NCBI RefSeq assembly: GCF_014279995.1 | Contig: NZ_CP047935.1 | Coordinates: 1,819,494 to 1,883,493 of the forward strand | Origin: Synechococcus sp. BIOS-E4-1 | GTDB taxonomy: Bacteria > Cyanobacteriota > Cyanobacteriia > PCC-6307 > Cyanobiaceae | Length of the DNA stretch: 64,000 nt | Reading direction: 5' to 3' | Shown: in pieces, positions 16,764-26,182 of the stretch | Layout of the letters: each line of letters opens with the position of its first letter | Numbering within the stretch: the first letter of the stretch is position 1 | Notes under the pieces: generated by a model | The model's database searches: none | Seen by the model: only the letters and a program-made list of their open reading frames with translations | Told to the model about the DNA's origin: nothing | Translations under genes and position numbers: made by a program

Positions 16764-17302
16764 GTTCAAGCGGACCTGCTTCCAGCGGCGAGGTGCCCAC
16801 CGTTCTCGTCAAGGACCGTGACGGACACGACCTGCTCTGCTTTCTGGAGCAGCTCATTCCACTCGATGACACGGATTACGCCCTGCTCACTCCGGTTGAC
16901 ACGCCTGTGTGTCTGTTCCGGCTGCGAGACAGGGATGATCCAGAGCTGATTGAGAGCATCACCAGCAGTGAACCGATCCTTTCAGTCGCTGACGTCGTGC
17001 TTCAGGAACACGATCTAACCCTGGTTCGTTCAGCGGTGACTCTGACCGTGAACGGTGAGCTTGATGAACCAGATCCTGAGGAACTCGACGAAGAGGACGT
17101 TGATGATGAATCCGAAACCTATGAACTGTTGGTGAGTTTTCTGGTGGATGAACAGGAATACGGCCTGTACATCCCTCTGGATCCCTTCTTCGTGGTGGCA
17201 AGGATGGACGACGGTGCAGCCTTGCTGGTCGAAGGCGAGGAGTTCGACCGCGTTCAACCAAGGATTGAAGCCGAGCTGGATGAACAGGGACTGCCTGAGT
17301 GA
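16760..17302 (+). CDS. DUF3727 (DUF1292-like) protein
   Basis: 180 residues, acidic (pI clearly low), with a DUF1292-like first half (TVLVKDRDGHDLLCFLEQLI, then YALLTPVDTPVCLFR) and the DUF3727 half after an Asp/Glu-only linker (DEPDPEELDEEDVDDES). It is conserved with ruvX and yqeG in cyanobacteria and is plant-chloroplast related. It overlaps ruvX by four bases and the next gene by four (GTGA). Soluble; function unknown. Confidence 0.78.
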   Translation: MSSSGPASSGEVPTVLVKDRDGHDLLCFLEQLIPLDDTDYALLTPVDTPVCLFRLRDRDDPELIESITSSEPILSVADVVLQEHDLTLVRSAVTLTVNGELDEPDPEELDEEDVDDESETYELLVSFLVDEQEYGLYIPLDPFFVVARMDDGAALLVEGEEFDRVQPRIEAELDEQGLPE

Positions 17303-17811
17303 TGCAGCGTCACTGGCTGACACCGGATTGGGATCCAGGCCTGACCCTGGCCCACTTGCCCCTTGAACCCCTGATTGGGAGGGGAATCAGGGTTCTGCTG
17401 CTCGATGTTGACCGCACCCTGCTCCCAGGGCGTGATGTGGAACTTCCCGCTCCAATGCGTCGCTGGGCTGACGAAGCATCGCGTTTGCTGCACATCCATC
17501 TGATCAGCAACAACCCCTCGCGTCAGAGAATCCAGGCAGTGGCGGATCAGCTCAAAGTGACATACACCTGCTCGGCAGCCAAGCCTCGAGGAGGAGCGAT
17601 TCGCCGTGTGATCAGCAAGCTTCCCAATGTGCCCGCCGAGATCGCCATGGTGGGAGATCGCGTGTTCACTGATGTGCTTGCCGGCAACAGACTGGGGCTA
17701 TACACCGTGCTGGTGAAACCACCTCGCTTCGACGGCACACCCTGCAGTCACGATCGGGTTCAAAGGCTGGAACGACATCTCGCCAGAGTTTTCGGAGCCG
17801 TGGGGCCATGA
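17299..17811 (+). CDS. YqeG-family HAD phosphatase
   Basis: 170 residues. HAD motifs: motif I LLLDVDRTLLPG (Asp nucleophile), motif II ISNNPS, motif III and IV AKPRGG and MVGDRVFTDVLAGNRLG. The family (YqeG in Bacillus; plant PGP phosphatase relatives) includes phosphatidylglycerophosphate phosphatases, which would fit with pgsA in the same window, but is not proven here. Start is GTG 17299 or ATG 17302; it overlaps DUF3727 upstream and proB downstream (ATGA). Confidence 0.85.
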   Translation: MMQRHWLTPDWDPGLTLAHLPLEPLIGRGIRVLLLDVDRTLLPGRDVELPAPMRRWADEASRLLHIHLISNNPSRQRIQAVADQLKVTYTCSAAKPRGGAIRRVISKLPNVPAEIAMVGDRVFTDVLAGNRLGLYTVLVKPPRFDGTPCSHDRVQRLERHLARVFGAVGP

Positions 17812-18926
17812 CGCTCAGGGTTGTGAAAGTGGGCACCAGCCTGCTGAGACAACGCCAAGAGACGTCCACAGCTGAGGCGATTGCAGGGTTGTCCAGCACA
17901 CTGGCGGAAAGCATGGACAGCGGTGATCGAACGGTGTTGGTGTCATCTGGAGCCGTTGGTCTCGGCTGCCAACGACTCGGAATGAAGCAGCGTCCCCTCA
18001 GCCTTCAAGGCCTGCAGGCTGCCGCATCAGTGGGCCAGGGATATCTGATGAGCCTTTATGAAATGGCCTTCTCCCTCCACTCCATTCCCGTAGCGCAGGT
18101 GCTTCTCACTCGCGCGGACCTGGAAGACCGCCTGAGCTACCACAACGCATCCGCCACACTGAATCAGCTGCTGGAGTGGGGAGTGCTCCCCGTGGTGAAT
18201 GAAAATGACACGGTGTCATCGGACGAGCTGAAATTCGGCGATAACGACACCCTCTCAGCACTCGTGGCTGCTGCACTTAAAGCGGATGAACTGATTCTGC
18301 TCACTGATGTGGACAGTCTTTATTCAGCGGATCCTCGTAGTGATTTCAATGCAACTCCAATCAAGGATGTGCATGATGCTGAACAGATCGGAGCGCTTGA
18401 AGAAGGTGCAGGCAACGGCGGCAAGTGGGGGACCGGGGGAATGGCCACAAAGCTTGCGGCTGCTCGAATCGCTACCGCAAGCGGCGTCACAGTGCATCTG
18501 GGCGATGGCAGAAAGTCTGAGGCCTTGCAGAACATTCTGCGAGGAGGGCGAGGCGGCACTGTTTTCCATCCCCATCCTCAACCGCTTGGCAATCGCAAGA
18601 GTTGGCTAGCCCATGCACTGAAGCCAACAGGTTCGTTGCACCTTGATCCAGGGGCCTGTAGGGCACTGCTGAACAAGGGAGCTTCGCTTCTGCTTGTTGG
18701 TGTCACCGAGCTCGATGGCCAGTTCGACGCCAATCAGGCTGTGCTCCTGCTTGATGAGGACGGCCAGGAGGTGGCTCGAGGTCTTGCGACAATGAGTAGC
18801 GAGAAGTTGAAAGATCTGCTCACCAGGCAGTCACCCAATCAGACAACCACTGGCGGTTCACCAGTTGTGGTTCATCGCGACGCCATGGTTTTGACGATGC
18901 CCACTACACGCCAGAGCCCTGATTAA
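17808..18926 (+). CDS. proB: Glutamate 5-kinase
   Basis: First enzyme of proline synthesis; phosphorylates glutamate. 372 residues. Contains the amino-acid kinase domain (VKVGTSLL, then VSSGAVGLG, VNENDTVS, FGDNDTLSALVAAAL, LTDVDSLYSADPR, GTGGMATKLAAARIA) and a C-terminal PUA domain (about 270-365, including GACRALLNKGASLLLVGVTE). The start ATG overlaps the stop of yqeG, giving a coupled chain ruvX - DUF3727 - yqeG - proB. Confidence 0.95.
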   Translation: MTLRVVKVGTSLLRQRQETSTAEAIAGLSSTLAESMDSGDRTVLVSSGAVGLGCQRLGMKQRPLSLQGLQAAASVGQGYLMSLYEMAFSLHSIPVAQVLLTRADLEDRLSYHNASATLNQLLEWGVLPVVNENDTVSSDELKFGDNDTLSALVAAALKADELILLTDVDSLYSADPRSDFNATPIKDVHDAEQIGALEEGAGNGGKWGTGGMATKLAAARIATASGVTVHLGDGRKSEALQNILRGGRGGTVFHPHPQPLGNRKSWLAHALKPTGSLHLDPGACRALLNKGASLLLVGVTELDGQFDANQAVLLLDEDGQEVARGLATMSSEKLKDLLTRQSPNQTTTGGSPVVVHRDAMVLTMPTTRQSPD

Positions 18927-19031
18927 CAAACAGTGAGTCAAAATTAGAACTTAAACGCGGATGAACTTGCTAAATCCATCAAGCCCACTCAATGACTCAG
19001 CACTAATTCAAACATTAATTCAGCAAAAAGA

Positions 19032-19208
19032 CTACTTGTTCGCAGAAAGTCCCATATAGTATCCAAATCCATTGGCACAGATCATGCTGAGAAAGAGAAA
19101 GGGAATAATGATATTGGCGTAATCGTGGGCTAGCCAAGACGTCAAAAGAAACGCCCCAACAGAGGCAGCAGCAAATAAACTGACAATCGGGTCCTGTTTC
19201 GCCGACAT
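19032..19208 (-). CDS. Small two-helix membrane protein, 58 aa
   Basis: A hidden short frame from ATG 19208 encodes MSAKQDPIVSLFAAASVGAF, then LLTSWLAHDYANIIIPFLFL and SMICANGFGYYMGLSANK. Two membrane helices with short polar ends and no Cys pattern. The protein-like composition, unlike the alternative frames, supports it. It sits in the 1.1-kb gap between proB and lpxD. No family recognised. Confidence 0.6.
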   Translation of the reverse strand: MSAKQDPIVSLFAAASVGAFLLTSWLAHDYANIIIPFLFLSMICANGFGYYMGLSANK

Positions 19209-19428
19209 AACATAGTAAACATTCCACTTTATTTTAGCGAGAGATTGGCCATGTGGCGGTATCAGCTTCTACTACAACAAACAACGCCGGAAACCAACCA
19301 TCGTTCAACCAGACCTCCCTCCGCCGCACAAGAATCCATTCACTCCAACAAGAATAGTTCAGCAAAACCTGAAAGAATTGATTCTTTCAAACAGATGAAA
19401 GCCTTGGCATCGAACCAGCAGAGAAGAA

Positions 19429-19689
19429 CTACTTTATAGCAGGCAAAATCACATAGATATAAAGAAGAAGGAACGAATATAAACCGCCAAGAATCAGAAC
19501 CCACTTTGACATAACTGATTGATGAGATGATCCAGCATAGCCAACAGACCACCCAACCCTTTTCCAGATAAAGCAAAATCGGACGAAGACAACACGCAAA
19601 CAAGAAAGAGACGCCGCAAAAACAAACATTGAAATCAATTTATCAAAACAATTACTCCAAAAATTCAGGCCAAAAAGCCCAGCACTCAT
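19429..19689 (-). CDS. Hypothetical membrane protein, 86 aa
   Basis: Open minus-strand frame with an aromatic, Cys/Phe-rich N-terminal half and a clear C-terminal hydrophobic helix (WVLILGGLYSFLLLYIYVIL). The AT-rich codons differ from neighbours, so chance cannot be excluded. If real it would be a membrane peptide with two segments. A shorter form may start at the ATG just before KWVLILGG (about 26 residues). Confidence 0.35.
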   Translation of the reverse strand: MSAGLFGLNFWSNCFDKLISMFVFAASLSCLRVVFVRFCFIWKRVGWSVGYAGSSHQSVMSKWVLILGGLYSFLLLYIYVILPAIK

Positions 19690-20021
19690 GGACTTAATCT
19701 CAAAAAATCAAGCACAAAAATGCTGACGCACTTCCTTGGAGGCATTGACACAATCAGGAAGAGTCAAGAAGTCGACAAATTCTTTCATGAACCATCATCG
19801 GCTCGAGCTGTTCGGCAAACGCAGTCAGCCAGAACCGCCTACTTACGCTCTCGAAAAGTCCTGATTTCGCAACAGTTGAGCGTGCATCATCAACCTCTTT
19901 GCCAGCTAAATTAACTGGAACTTCTCACTGGATTCTCCAAGGCTGCCAGTAACGAATGTGTTGCGAACCAGCCTGAGAATGTCAGCTGTGAAAACGATGT
20001 TCAGTCAATCGGTACGTCTCC
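19690..20021 (+). other. Intergenic region upstream of lpxD
   Basis: No convincing gene. A rightward frame at 19720-19914 lacks coding character. The stretch probably carries the lpxD promoter; I cannot pick a -10/-35 box with confidence. Confidence 0.5.
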
Positions 20022-21101
20022 ATGCGCTTCAGCGAGTTGATCGCCATTCTTGAGCAGGGCGAATCCGGTGTTCTGAAGGTGTCCACAGGCCAAGATCCGG
20101 ACCTGCGTGGGGCGGCCTCTCTGGAGTGCGCACAATCCGATCAGCTCAGTTTCCTTGAACAGGGCAACGCCCTGATCACCAGCCTGGAAACCAGTGCAGT
20201 GGGTGCACTACTTCTCCCTGATCAGGAGGAGCTGAAGACAATTGCCGAGCAAAGAAAACTGGCCTGGGCCATCTGTCGCGATCCAAGACTTGCTTTCGCT
20301 GAGGCACTGGAACAACTGCATCCCCGTCCTGTTCAGAACGCCGGCATTCATCCCAGCGCCGTGATCTCCGATCGCGTGCAGATTGGCGCTGGTGTCAGCG
20401 TCTGCGCCAACGTGACGATCGGCGATGACACCAGGATCGGAGCTCAAACCGTGATCCATCCAGGCGTGGTGATCTACGGCAACGTGGAGATCGGGGAAGG
20501 CTGCGAATTGCACGCAAATGCCGTTCTCCACCCCGGATGCCGCATTGGCAAGGGTTGCGTTGTGCATTCCAATGCAGTGGTGGGATCCGAGGGGTTTGGC
20601 TTTGTTCCAACGGCCAAGGGTTGGCGCAAGATGCCCCAGACCGGATTGGTGGTTCTCGAAGATGGAGTCGAGATCGGCTGCGGGAGCACGATTGATCGTC
20701 CTTCCGTCGGTGAAACGCGGATTGGAGCCGGCAGCAAAGTCGACAATCTGGTCCAGATCGGCCACGGCGTGGTGACAGGACGGGGCTGCGCCCTGGCCTC
20801 ACAGGTGGGTATCGCCGGCGGAGCGCGTCTCGGTCATGGGGTGATTCTTGCCGGACAGGTCGGCGTCGCCAATCGTGCCGTGATCGGCGACAGAGCCATT
20901 GCGAGCTCCAAAAGCGGCATCCATGGCGAGATCGCCTCAGGGGAAGTGGTGAGTGGTTATCCAGCCATTCCCAACAGGCTCTGGCTGCGCTGCTCTGCGG
21001 CCTTCAGCAAATTGCCGGAAATGACCAAACAGCTCCGTCAGCTCCAGCGCCAGGTGGCGCCAGCAGCCTCCCGGCCTGAAGGATCAGAGACCGCTCAGTA
21101 A
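20022..21101 (+). CDS. lpxD: UDP-3-O-acylglucosamine N-acyltransferase
   Basis: Adds the N-linked acyl chain in lipid A synthesis. 359 residues: N-terminal uridine-binding domain (about 1-95, [16 protein letters not shown]) and a left-handed beta helix of hexapeptide repeats from about residue 105 ([19 protein letters not shown] onwards) to about 310, then a C-terminal helix. Contains the [14 protein letters not shown] loop and the [12 protein letters not shown] motif with the catalytic His. Complete length. Confidence 0.92.
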   Translation: MRFSELIAILEQGESGVLKVSTGQDPDLRGAASLECAQSDQLSFLEQGNALITSLETSAVGALLLPDQEELKTIAEQRKLAWAICRDPRLAFAEALEQLHPRPVQNAGIHPSAVISDRVQIGAGVSVCANVTIGDDTRIGAQTVIHPGVVIYGNVEIGEGCELHANAVLHPGCRIGKGCVVHSNAVVGSEGFGFVPTAKGWRKMPQTGLVVLEDGVEIGCGSTIDRPSVGETRIGAGSKVDNLVQIGHGVVTGRGCALASQVGIAGGARLGHGVILAGQVGVANRAVIGDRAIASSKSGIHGEIASGEVVSGYPAIPNRLWLRCSAAFSKLPEMTKQLRQLQRQVAPAASRPEGSETAQ

Positions 21102-21132
21102 TCTCCCCCCAGCACTGTCCGGGCTCGGCAAC

Positions 21133-22206
21133 ATGGATCAGCATCGTGTCGTTCTTCTGCCCGGTGACGGCATTGGTCCGGAAATCACGGCCGTGGCCCG
21201 TCAGCTTCTTGAAGTCGTCGCCGCACGTTTCGACCTCAGCCTGACGTTCGATGAGCAACTGATCGGTGGAGCCGCCATCGACGCAACCGGAGAACCGTTG
21301 CCGGCAAGCACGCTGGAGACATGCCGTGCAGCAGATGCCGTCTTGCTTGCCGCGATCGGCAGTCCACGTTTCGATGCATTGCCAAGAGACAAGCGACCGG
21401 AAAGCGGACTGCTGGCTCTGCGTTCAGGCATGGAGCTGTTCGCCAATCTCCGTCCGGTGAAGATTGTGCCTGCCTTGATCGATGCCAGCAGTCTCCGGCC
21501 AGAAGTGATTGAAGGAGTCGATCTGATGGTCGTCCGTGAACTCACCGGCGGCATTTACTTCGGCCAACCAAAGGGTCGAATCGAAGCAGACGGAGAGGAA
21601 CGGGGCTTCAACACCATGACCTACTCGAATTCAGAGGTGGATCGAATCGCCAGAGTGGCGTTCGAGCTGGCGGCTGAGCGCAGAGGTCAACTCTGCTCGG
21701 TCGACAAGGCCAACGTTCTTGATGTCAGCCAGCTGTGGAGAGACCGAGTGAATGCCTTGTCCAGCAACTACAGCGGGGTGGAGGTGAGTCACATGTACGT
21801 GGACAACGCCGCCATGCAGCTGGTGCGGGCTCCACGTCAGTTCGATGTCTTACTCACAGGCAATCTTTTCGGCGACATTCTCAGCGATGAGGCCGCCATG
21901 CTCACGGGATCCATCGGCATGTTGCCCTCAGCGTCTCTCGGAAGTGAAGGGCCGGGGCTCTTTGAGCCGGTGCATGGATCAGCTCCGGACATTGCCGGAC
22001 AAGACAAGGCCAACCCCATGGCCATGGTTCTCTCCGCAGCGATGATGCTGAGGACAGGGTTGAAGCAGCCCAGCGCTGCTGACGCACTGGAAAAGGCTGT
22101 GGATCAGGTGCTGGCCAAGGGCTTCCGCACCGGCGATCTGATGGCGGAAGGTTGCACACCACTGGGGTGCAAGGCGATGGGTGAAGAGCTGCTCAGGGCA
22201 CTCTGA
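21133..22206 (+). CDS. leuB: 3-isopropylmalate dehydrogenase
   Basis: Leucine biosynthesis enzyme, 357 residues. Shows the NAD-dependent beta-decarboxylating signature: [56 protein letters not shown], and [21 protein letters not shown]. The start ATG lies 31 bp after lpxD, so joint transcription is likely. Confidence 0.95.
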   Translation: MDQHRVVLLPGDGIGPEITAVARQLLEVVAARFDLSLTFDEQLIGGAAIDATGEPLPASTLETCRAADAVLLAAIGSPRFDALPRDKRPESGLLALRSGMELFANLRPVKIVPALIDASSLRPEVIEGVDLMVVRELTGGIYFGQPKGRIEADGEERGFNTMTYSNSEVDRIARVAFELAAERRGQLCSVDKANVLDVSQLWRDRVNALSSNYSGVEVSHMYVDNAAMQLVRAPRQFDVLLTGNLFGDILSDEAAMLTGSIGMLPSASLGSEGPGLFEPVHGSAPDIAGQDKANPMAMVLSAAMMLRTGLKQPSAADALEKAVDQVLAKGFRTGDLMAEGCTPLGCKAMGEELLRAL

Positions 22207-22281
22207 ACAGATTTGATCAAGCAAAATTCGAAATCGGTCCGTTGACCTGCCAAACTCTTCGGGCCAGATCTGCCTCCGTCG

Positions 22282-23184
22282 ATGTCGAAGCGTCACCCCG
22301 TCGTGGCTGTCACCGGTTCCTCAGGTGCCGGCACCAGCACCGTGAAGCGTGCCTTCGAGCACATCTTCGCCCGTGAAAGCATCACACCGGCTGTCGTTGA
22401 AGGTGACAGCTATCACCGCTTCGAGCGCATGGCCATGAGAGATGCCATGGCTGATGCACTGGCCAAGGGTGAGAACTTCTCCCACTTCGGCCCTGAAGCC
22501 AACCTGTTCGACAATCTTGAGGAACTGTTCCGCGTCTACGGCGAAACAGGAGGGGGCCAGAAGCGCTACTACCTGCACAGTCCTGAAGAAGCCGCTGAAC
22601 ACAATTCACGTCTGGGAGTCGATCTGAACCCGGGCCAGTTCACACCCTGGGAAGACATTCCCACAGGCACTGACCTGCTGTTTTACGAAGGTCTTCACGG
22701 TGGCGTGAAAGGTGATGCCTACGACGTGGCATCACTCGCTGATCTCCTGGTCGGTGTGGTGCCAATCACCAATCTCGAATGGATTCAGAAGATTCACCGT
22801 GACAATGCCGAGCGTGGCTATTCAGCTGAAGCAATTGTGGACACCATCCTTCGCAGGATGCCTGACTACATCAATCACATCTGTCCCCAGTTCAGCCGTA
22901 CCGATATCAATTTCCAGCGAGTCCCCACAGTCGATACATCCAACCCCTTCATCTGCAGGAACATTCCCAGCCCGGACGAAAGCTTCGTGATCATTCACTT
23001 CCGCAAGGGTGCTCGAGAGAAATGGGGTATTGATTTCAACGAACTTCTGAACATGATCCACGACTCCTTCATGTCAAGTCCCACCAGCATTGTGGTGAAC
23101 GGAGGCAAGATGGGATTCGCCATGGAACTGATCCTCACTCCAATCATTCATCGCATGATTGAAGAGAAGAAAAAGCTGAACTGA
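22282..23184 (+). CDS. prk: Phosphoribulokinase, bacterial class I type
   Basis: Phosphorylates ribulose 5-phosphate for Rubisco in the Calvin cycle. 300 residues with P-loop VTGSSGAGTSTV (about 10-21), EGDSYHRFERM, FYEGLHGG, EWIQKIHRDNAERG and QFSRTDINFQRVPTVDTSNPF. This is the proteobacterial (CbbP/PrkA) class I type, not the longer plant-like class II type. The Cys pair that CP12 and thioredoxin control in class II enzymes is missing near the P-loop. It lies between leuB and accD. Assignment strong. Confidence 0.92.
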   Translation: MSKRHPVVAVTGSSGAGTSTVKRAFEHIFARESITPAVVEGDSYHRFERMAMRDAMADALAKGENFSHFGPEANLFDNLEELFRVYGETGGGQKRYYLHSPEEAAEHNSRLGVDLNPGQFTPWEDIPTGTDLLFYEGLHGGVKGDAYDVASLADLLVGVVPITNLEWIQKIHRDNAERGYSAEAIVDTILRRMPDYINHICPQFSRTDINFQRVPTVDTSNPFICRNIPSPDESFVIIHFRKGAREKWGIDFNELLNMIHDSFMSSPTSIVVNGGKMGFAMELILTPIIHRMIEEKKKLN

Positions 23185-23218
23185 TTTCTTCTCAGCAGTA
23201 GCTCCAATCAGTCCTATC

Positions 23219-23563
23219 GTGGGCTCATCTGATGCTTCAGGTGGGCCTATTTCTGTTTCTCCTCCATCCTTCGTGATCGCGGGAGCCGGCGGAAACGCCA
23301 GCCTCACTCCACGCTGGGACCGAGTGGACAGCAGACGTCTGATCGCTCTGGCACGAAGCATTTATTTCCAGCATCTGAGCGAATCAACCCATTCACTCGA
23401 ACCCTACGGAGTGGTGGTGAATATCCATCTCACAGAGGGACGTGTGGTTCTCAATGCCCCAACACTGTTGCCCGACGAACAATTCATCAGTGCAGAACTG
23501 ATCAGTCGCAGGCTCAGGCGACCACGCAATCCAAAAGAACGGCTCAGAGGGCAGGGGTCTTGA
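23219..23563 (+). CDS. Conserved hypothetical protein, 114 aa
   Basis: Starts at GTG 23219, 34 bp after prk. After a Ser/Gly-rich start, residues about 30-100 form a compact domain (RLIALARSIYFQHLSESTHS, then YGVVVNIHLTEGRVVLNAP). The stop overlaps the pilD TTG start (TTGA). Found in picocyanobacteria as I recall; no known function. Confidence 0.6.
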   Translation: MGSSDASGGPISVSPPSFVIAGAGGNASLTPRWDRVDSRRLIALARSIYFQHLSESTHSLEPYGVVVNIHLTEGRVVLNAPTLLPDEQFISAELISRRLRRPRNPKERLRGQGS

Positions 23564-24393
23564 ACCCACTCCTGTTGATCGTGCTGCTGACAGGAGCCTG
23601 TGTTGGCAGCTTCATCAACGTAGTCGTCTGGCGGCTTCCGAGAGGAGAGTCCGTTGTATGGCCCGGCAGTCGCTGCCCTCACTGCGGCCATTCCGTGCAA
23701 TGGCACGACAACATCCCCGTGCTTGGCTGGCTGGCTCTGCGAGGACGCTGCCGCAACTGCTATCAACCCATTTCAGCGCGTTACCCCCTGGTTGAGGCGC
23801 TCACAGCAGGCTTGTGGCTGAGTGCGACGTGGGCTATCGGCTTCAGCTCTGGCACGTTTTCAACAGACCCCATAACGACTCTGGTCACGCTGGTGGGCGG
23901 ATTCGTGCTGATCAGCCTGTTGATGCCGCTGGTGCTGATCGACATCGATCACCTCTGGCTGCCGGAACCGATCTGCCGCGGAGGAGTGATTGCAGGTCTG
24001 CTGGCCACTGGACTTGTTGCAGCCTTTGCAGAGCAGCAGACGGAGGGAAGCCTTCTGTTCAATCATCTGCTGGCGTCAGCAGCGGGGTTATTGGTGCTGG
24101 AAGCACTCAGCGCTTTGGCCGAACGCTTGGTGGGTCAGCCTGCACTGGGGTTGGGTGACGCCAAACTGGCAGCCATGGCCGGGGCATGGCTGGGACTGGC
24201 TGGACTGGGCGTGGCGATGGGCATCGCTGTGATTTCAGGAGCATTGTTCGGGATCATTGGCAGGATCACAGGCCGCCTGAAACCCAGAGAACCTTTTCCA
24301 TTCGGTCCTTTCATTGGTGTGGGGATCTGGCTGGTCTGGTTAATGGGCCCCCAATGGTGGTGGACTCAGTGGCTGGCGTTGATTGGACCATGA
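23560..24393 (+). CDS. pilD: Prepilin peptidase / N-methyltransferase
   Basis: Cleaves and methylates type IV pilin and pseudopilin leaders at the inner membrane. 277 residues from TTG. Motifs: GSFINVVVWRLPRGESVV, the zinc-binding C-P-H-C...C-R-N-C pair (about 38-68), IDIDHLWLP (first catalytic Asp) and GLGDAKL (GxGD, second Asp). Several membrane helices. Its presence implies a type IV pilus or competence/export machinery elsewhere in the genome. Confidence 0.92.
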   Translation: MNPLLLIVLLTGACVGSFINVVVWRLPRGESVVWPGSRCPHCGHSVQWHDNIPVLGWLALRGRCRNCYQPISARYPLVEALTAGLWLSATWAIGFSSGTFSTDPITTLVTLVGGFVLISLLMPLVLIDIDHLWLPEPICRGGVIAGLLATGLVAAFAEQQTEGSLLFNHLLASAAGLLVLEALSALAERLVGQPALGLGDAKLAAMAGAWLGLAGLGVAMGIAVISGALFGIIGRITGRLKPREPFPFGPFIGVGIWLVWLMGPQWWWTQWLALIGP

Positions 24394-24396
24394 AAA

Positions 24397-24430
24397 AGCC
24401 CGTTGAACCGGATCGGGCAGACAACGGGCT
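24397..24430 (-). terminator. Rho-independent terminator for ferritin
   Basis: Perfect 9-bp stem AGCCCGTTG (24397-24405) with CAACGGGCT (24422-24430), loop of 16. On the minus strand the hairpin is followed by a T-run, so it ends the ferritin transcript. The gene pilD ends just before it. Confidence 0.75.
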
Positions 24431-24476
24431 CAGTTATTCAGTTAAGAAGCATGGAATCTTCTGATTGCACTTTCAG

Positions 24477-25025
24477 TCAGGCAGCACCGCCGCCGCCAGC
24501 ACCGGCAATGTCAAAGGCTCCTCCTGCTTTGACATTGGCAAGCAGAGTTCCGTCGAGGAACTGCTGGTCGAGCAGAATTAATGCAGAGGCACTGGAATCA
24601 GCAAGGCGCAAACGCTTCAGAACAAATCGGGCTTCTGCCTCTTCCTGCAACTGCTCGCCCACAAACCAATCGAGCATGGCTGTGGCAGCTCTGTCATTCT
24701 CCTTCTCACATAACGTGTAAATATTACTGATCGACTTAGTTACAGTTTTCTCCATTTCATACACCTTGTCAAAAAGTGCTTTAACGGATTGCCACTCCCT
24801 TTCGGGCGAGTCAATGGTAGGCAGCTGAACCTCACTTTCACTATCCACAAGATAGGAAATGAATCTTGAAGCGTGACCTCGCTCCTCGGTACTCTTATTG
24901 AGCATATAACTGGAAAAACCAATCAGATCTCTTTCGCGCAGCCAAATCGACATCGCAAGATATGTATGACTAGCTTGAAATTCAAGCGCAAGATGTTCAT
25001 TAATTGCCGAAGTATGCGATGCCAT
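24477..25025 (-). CDS. Ferritin-like iron storage protein
   Basis: 182 residues of a four-helix ferritin. Ferroxidase ligands are in the right places: E (LALEFQASHTYLAMS), EERGHASRFISYL (ExxH) and EQLQEEAEARFVL. The C-terminal tail is Gly/Ala-rich and disordered, unusual for ferritin. It resembles SynFtn-type proteins of marine Synechococcus, which oxidise Fe2+ and store it in a shell. The 275-bp upstream gap probably holds divergent promoters for it and accD. Confidence 0.85.
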   Translation of the reverse strand: MASHTSAINEHLALEFQASHTYLAMSIWLRERDLIGFSSYMLNKSTEERGHASRFISYLVDSESEVQLPTIDSPEREWQSVKALFDKVYEMEKTVTKSISNIYTLCEKENDRAATAMLDWFVGEQLQEEAEARFVLKRLRLADSSASALILLDQQFLDGTLLANVKAGGAFDIAGAGGGGAA

Positions 25026-25300
25026 AAAAAGAAAGCTGATAATTTTTTATAGACATGCCATTCCCAGCGAGCCCTAGAGCAAAGATTAAAAACCGCTTCC
25101 ATCATGCAGCATGAGTAACAAATGCTACGCGTCAGCATCGTCTGTTTTGGCGCTCGATTTTGGGACTGGCCGTGCTCAGAACTCAGGTGAAAAAGTCGAT
25201 CAGCATCAACTTGAAAAACGCTCCTCAGCGCGACAAGAAGCCGCGATGGCATGGTTCTTGACCTGGTCCGTCTTTAAATAGACCGGTCTGGAACGTCCCC

Positions 25301-26182
25301 GTGTCTCTTTTCGACTGGTTCGCTGATCGCCGCAAGGGTCAGTCCGTGGTCAAGGTCGCGCAGGAACCGGAGGAGGGGGATGGTCTCTGGAGCAAATGTC
25401 CTGAATGCTCCCAGGTGGTCTATCGCAAAGACCTTCTGGCCAATGCAAGCGTCTGCGGTAACTGCAGTTATCACCACCGCATCTTTAGTGCTGAACGAAT
25501 CGCGATCATTGCCGACGAGGGCAGCTTTGAGCCGCTCGATGATGACCTGACTCCCACCGACCCACTGGGGTTCAAGGATCGACGTGCCTATGCCGATCGC
25601 CTGCGTGAAACCCAAGCCAGTACAGGACTTCGCGATGGCGTCATTACAGGGCTCTGCCGGGTGGACGACATACCCATGGCCCTCGCCGTGATGGATTTCC
25701 GCTTCATGGGGGGATCCATGGGTTCCGTGGTGGGGGAGAAAATCACCCGTCTGATTGAGGCGGCCACAGCCAAGCGCCTGCCGCTGCTGATCGTCTGTGC
25801 CTCAGGAGGTGCACGCATGCAGGAAGGCATGCTGAGCCTGATGCAGATGGCCAAGATTTCCGGTGCTCTGGAACGCCATCGGGAAGCCGGTGTGCTTTAC
25901 ATGCCACTGCTAACGCACCCCACAACGGGAGGCGTAACAGCGAGTTTCGCAATGCTCGGCGATTTGATCCTCGCCGAACCGAAGGCTCTGATCGGCTTTG
26001 CAGGTCGAAGAGTCATTGAACAAACCCTGCGGGAGAAGCTTCCCGACAACTTCCAGACGGCCGAATACCTTCAAGACCATGGCTTCGTTGACACAATCGT
26101 TCCGCGAACGCAGCTGAAAAACACCTTGGCAACACTCCTAAGCCTGCATGGCTGTCGTCCCGCGGTCACCGTCCAGACATGA
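25301..26182 (+). CDS. accD: Acetyl-CoA carboxylase carboxyltransferase subunit beta
   Basis: 293 residues from GTG. Zinc ribbon C-x2-C (CPEC) and C-x2-C (CGNC) at about 33-55, then the carboxyltransferase/crotonase core ([61 protein letters not shown]). It joins AccA to carboxylate acetyl-CoA, committing carbon to fatty acids. Overlaps the next ORF by four bases. Confidence 0.95.
   Translation: MSLFDWFADRRKGQSVVKVAQEPEEGDGLWSKCPECSQVVYRKDLLANASVCGNCSYHHRIFSAERIAIIADEGSFEPLDDDLTPTDPLGFKDRRAYADRLRETQASTGLRDGVITGLCRVDDIPMALAVMDFRFMGGSMGSVVGEKITRLIEAATAKRLPLLIVCASGGARMQEGMLSLMQMAKISGALERHREAGVLYMPLLTHPTTGGVTASFAMLGDLILAEPKALIGFAGRRVIEQTLREKLPDNFQTAEYLQDHGFVDTIVPRTQLKNTLATLLSLHGCRPAVTVQT

Noticed and set aside
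19720-19914. Plus-strand frame of 64 codons before lpxD
   Set aside because: Polar and unstructured, no start signal, no recognisable motif; considered chance.
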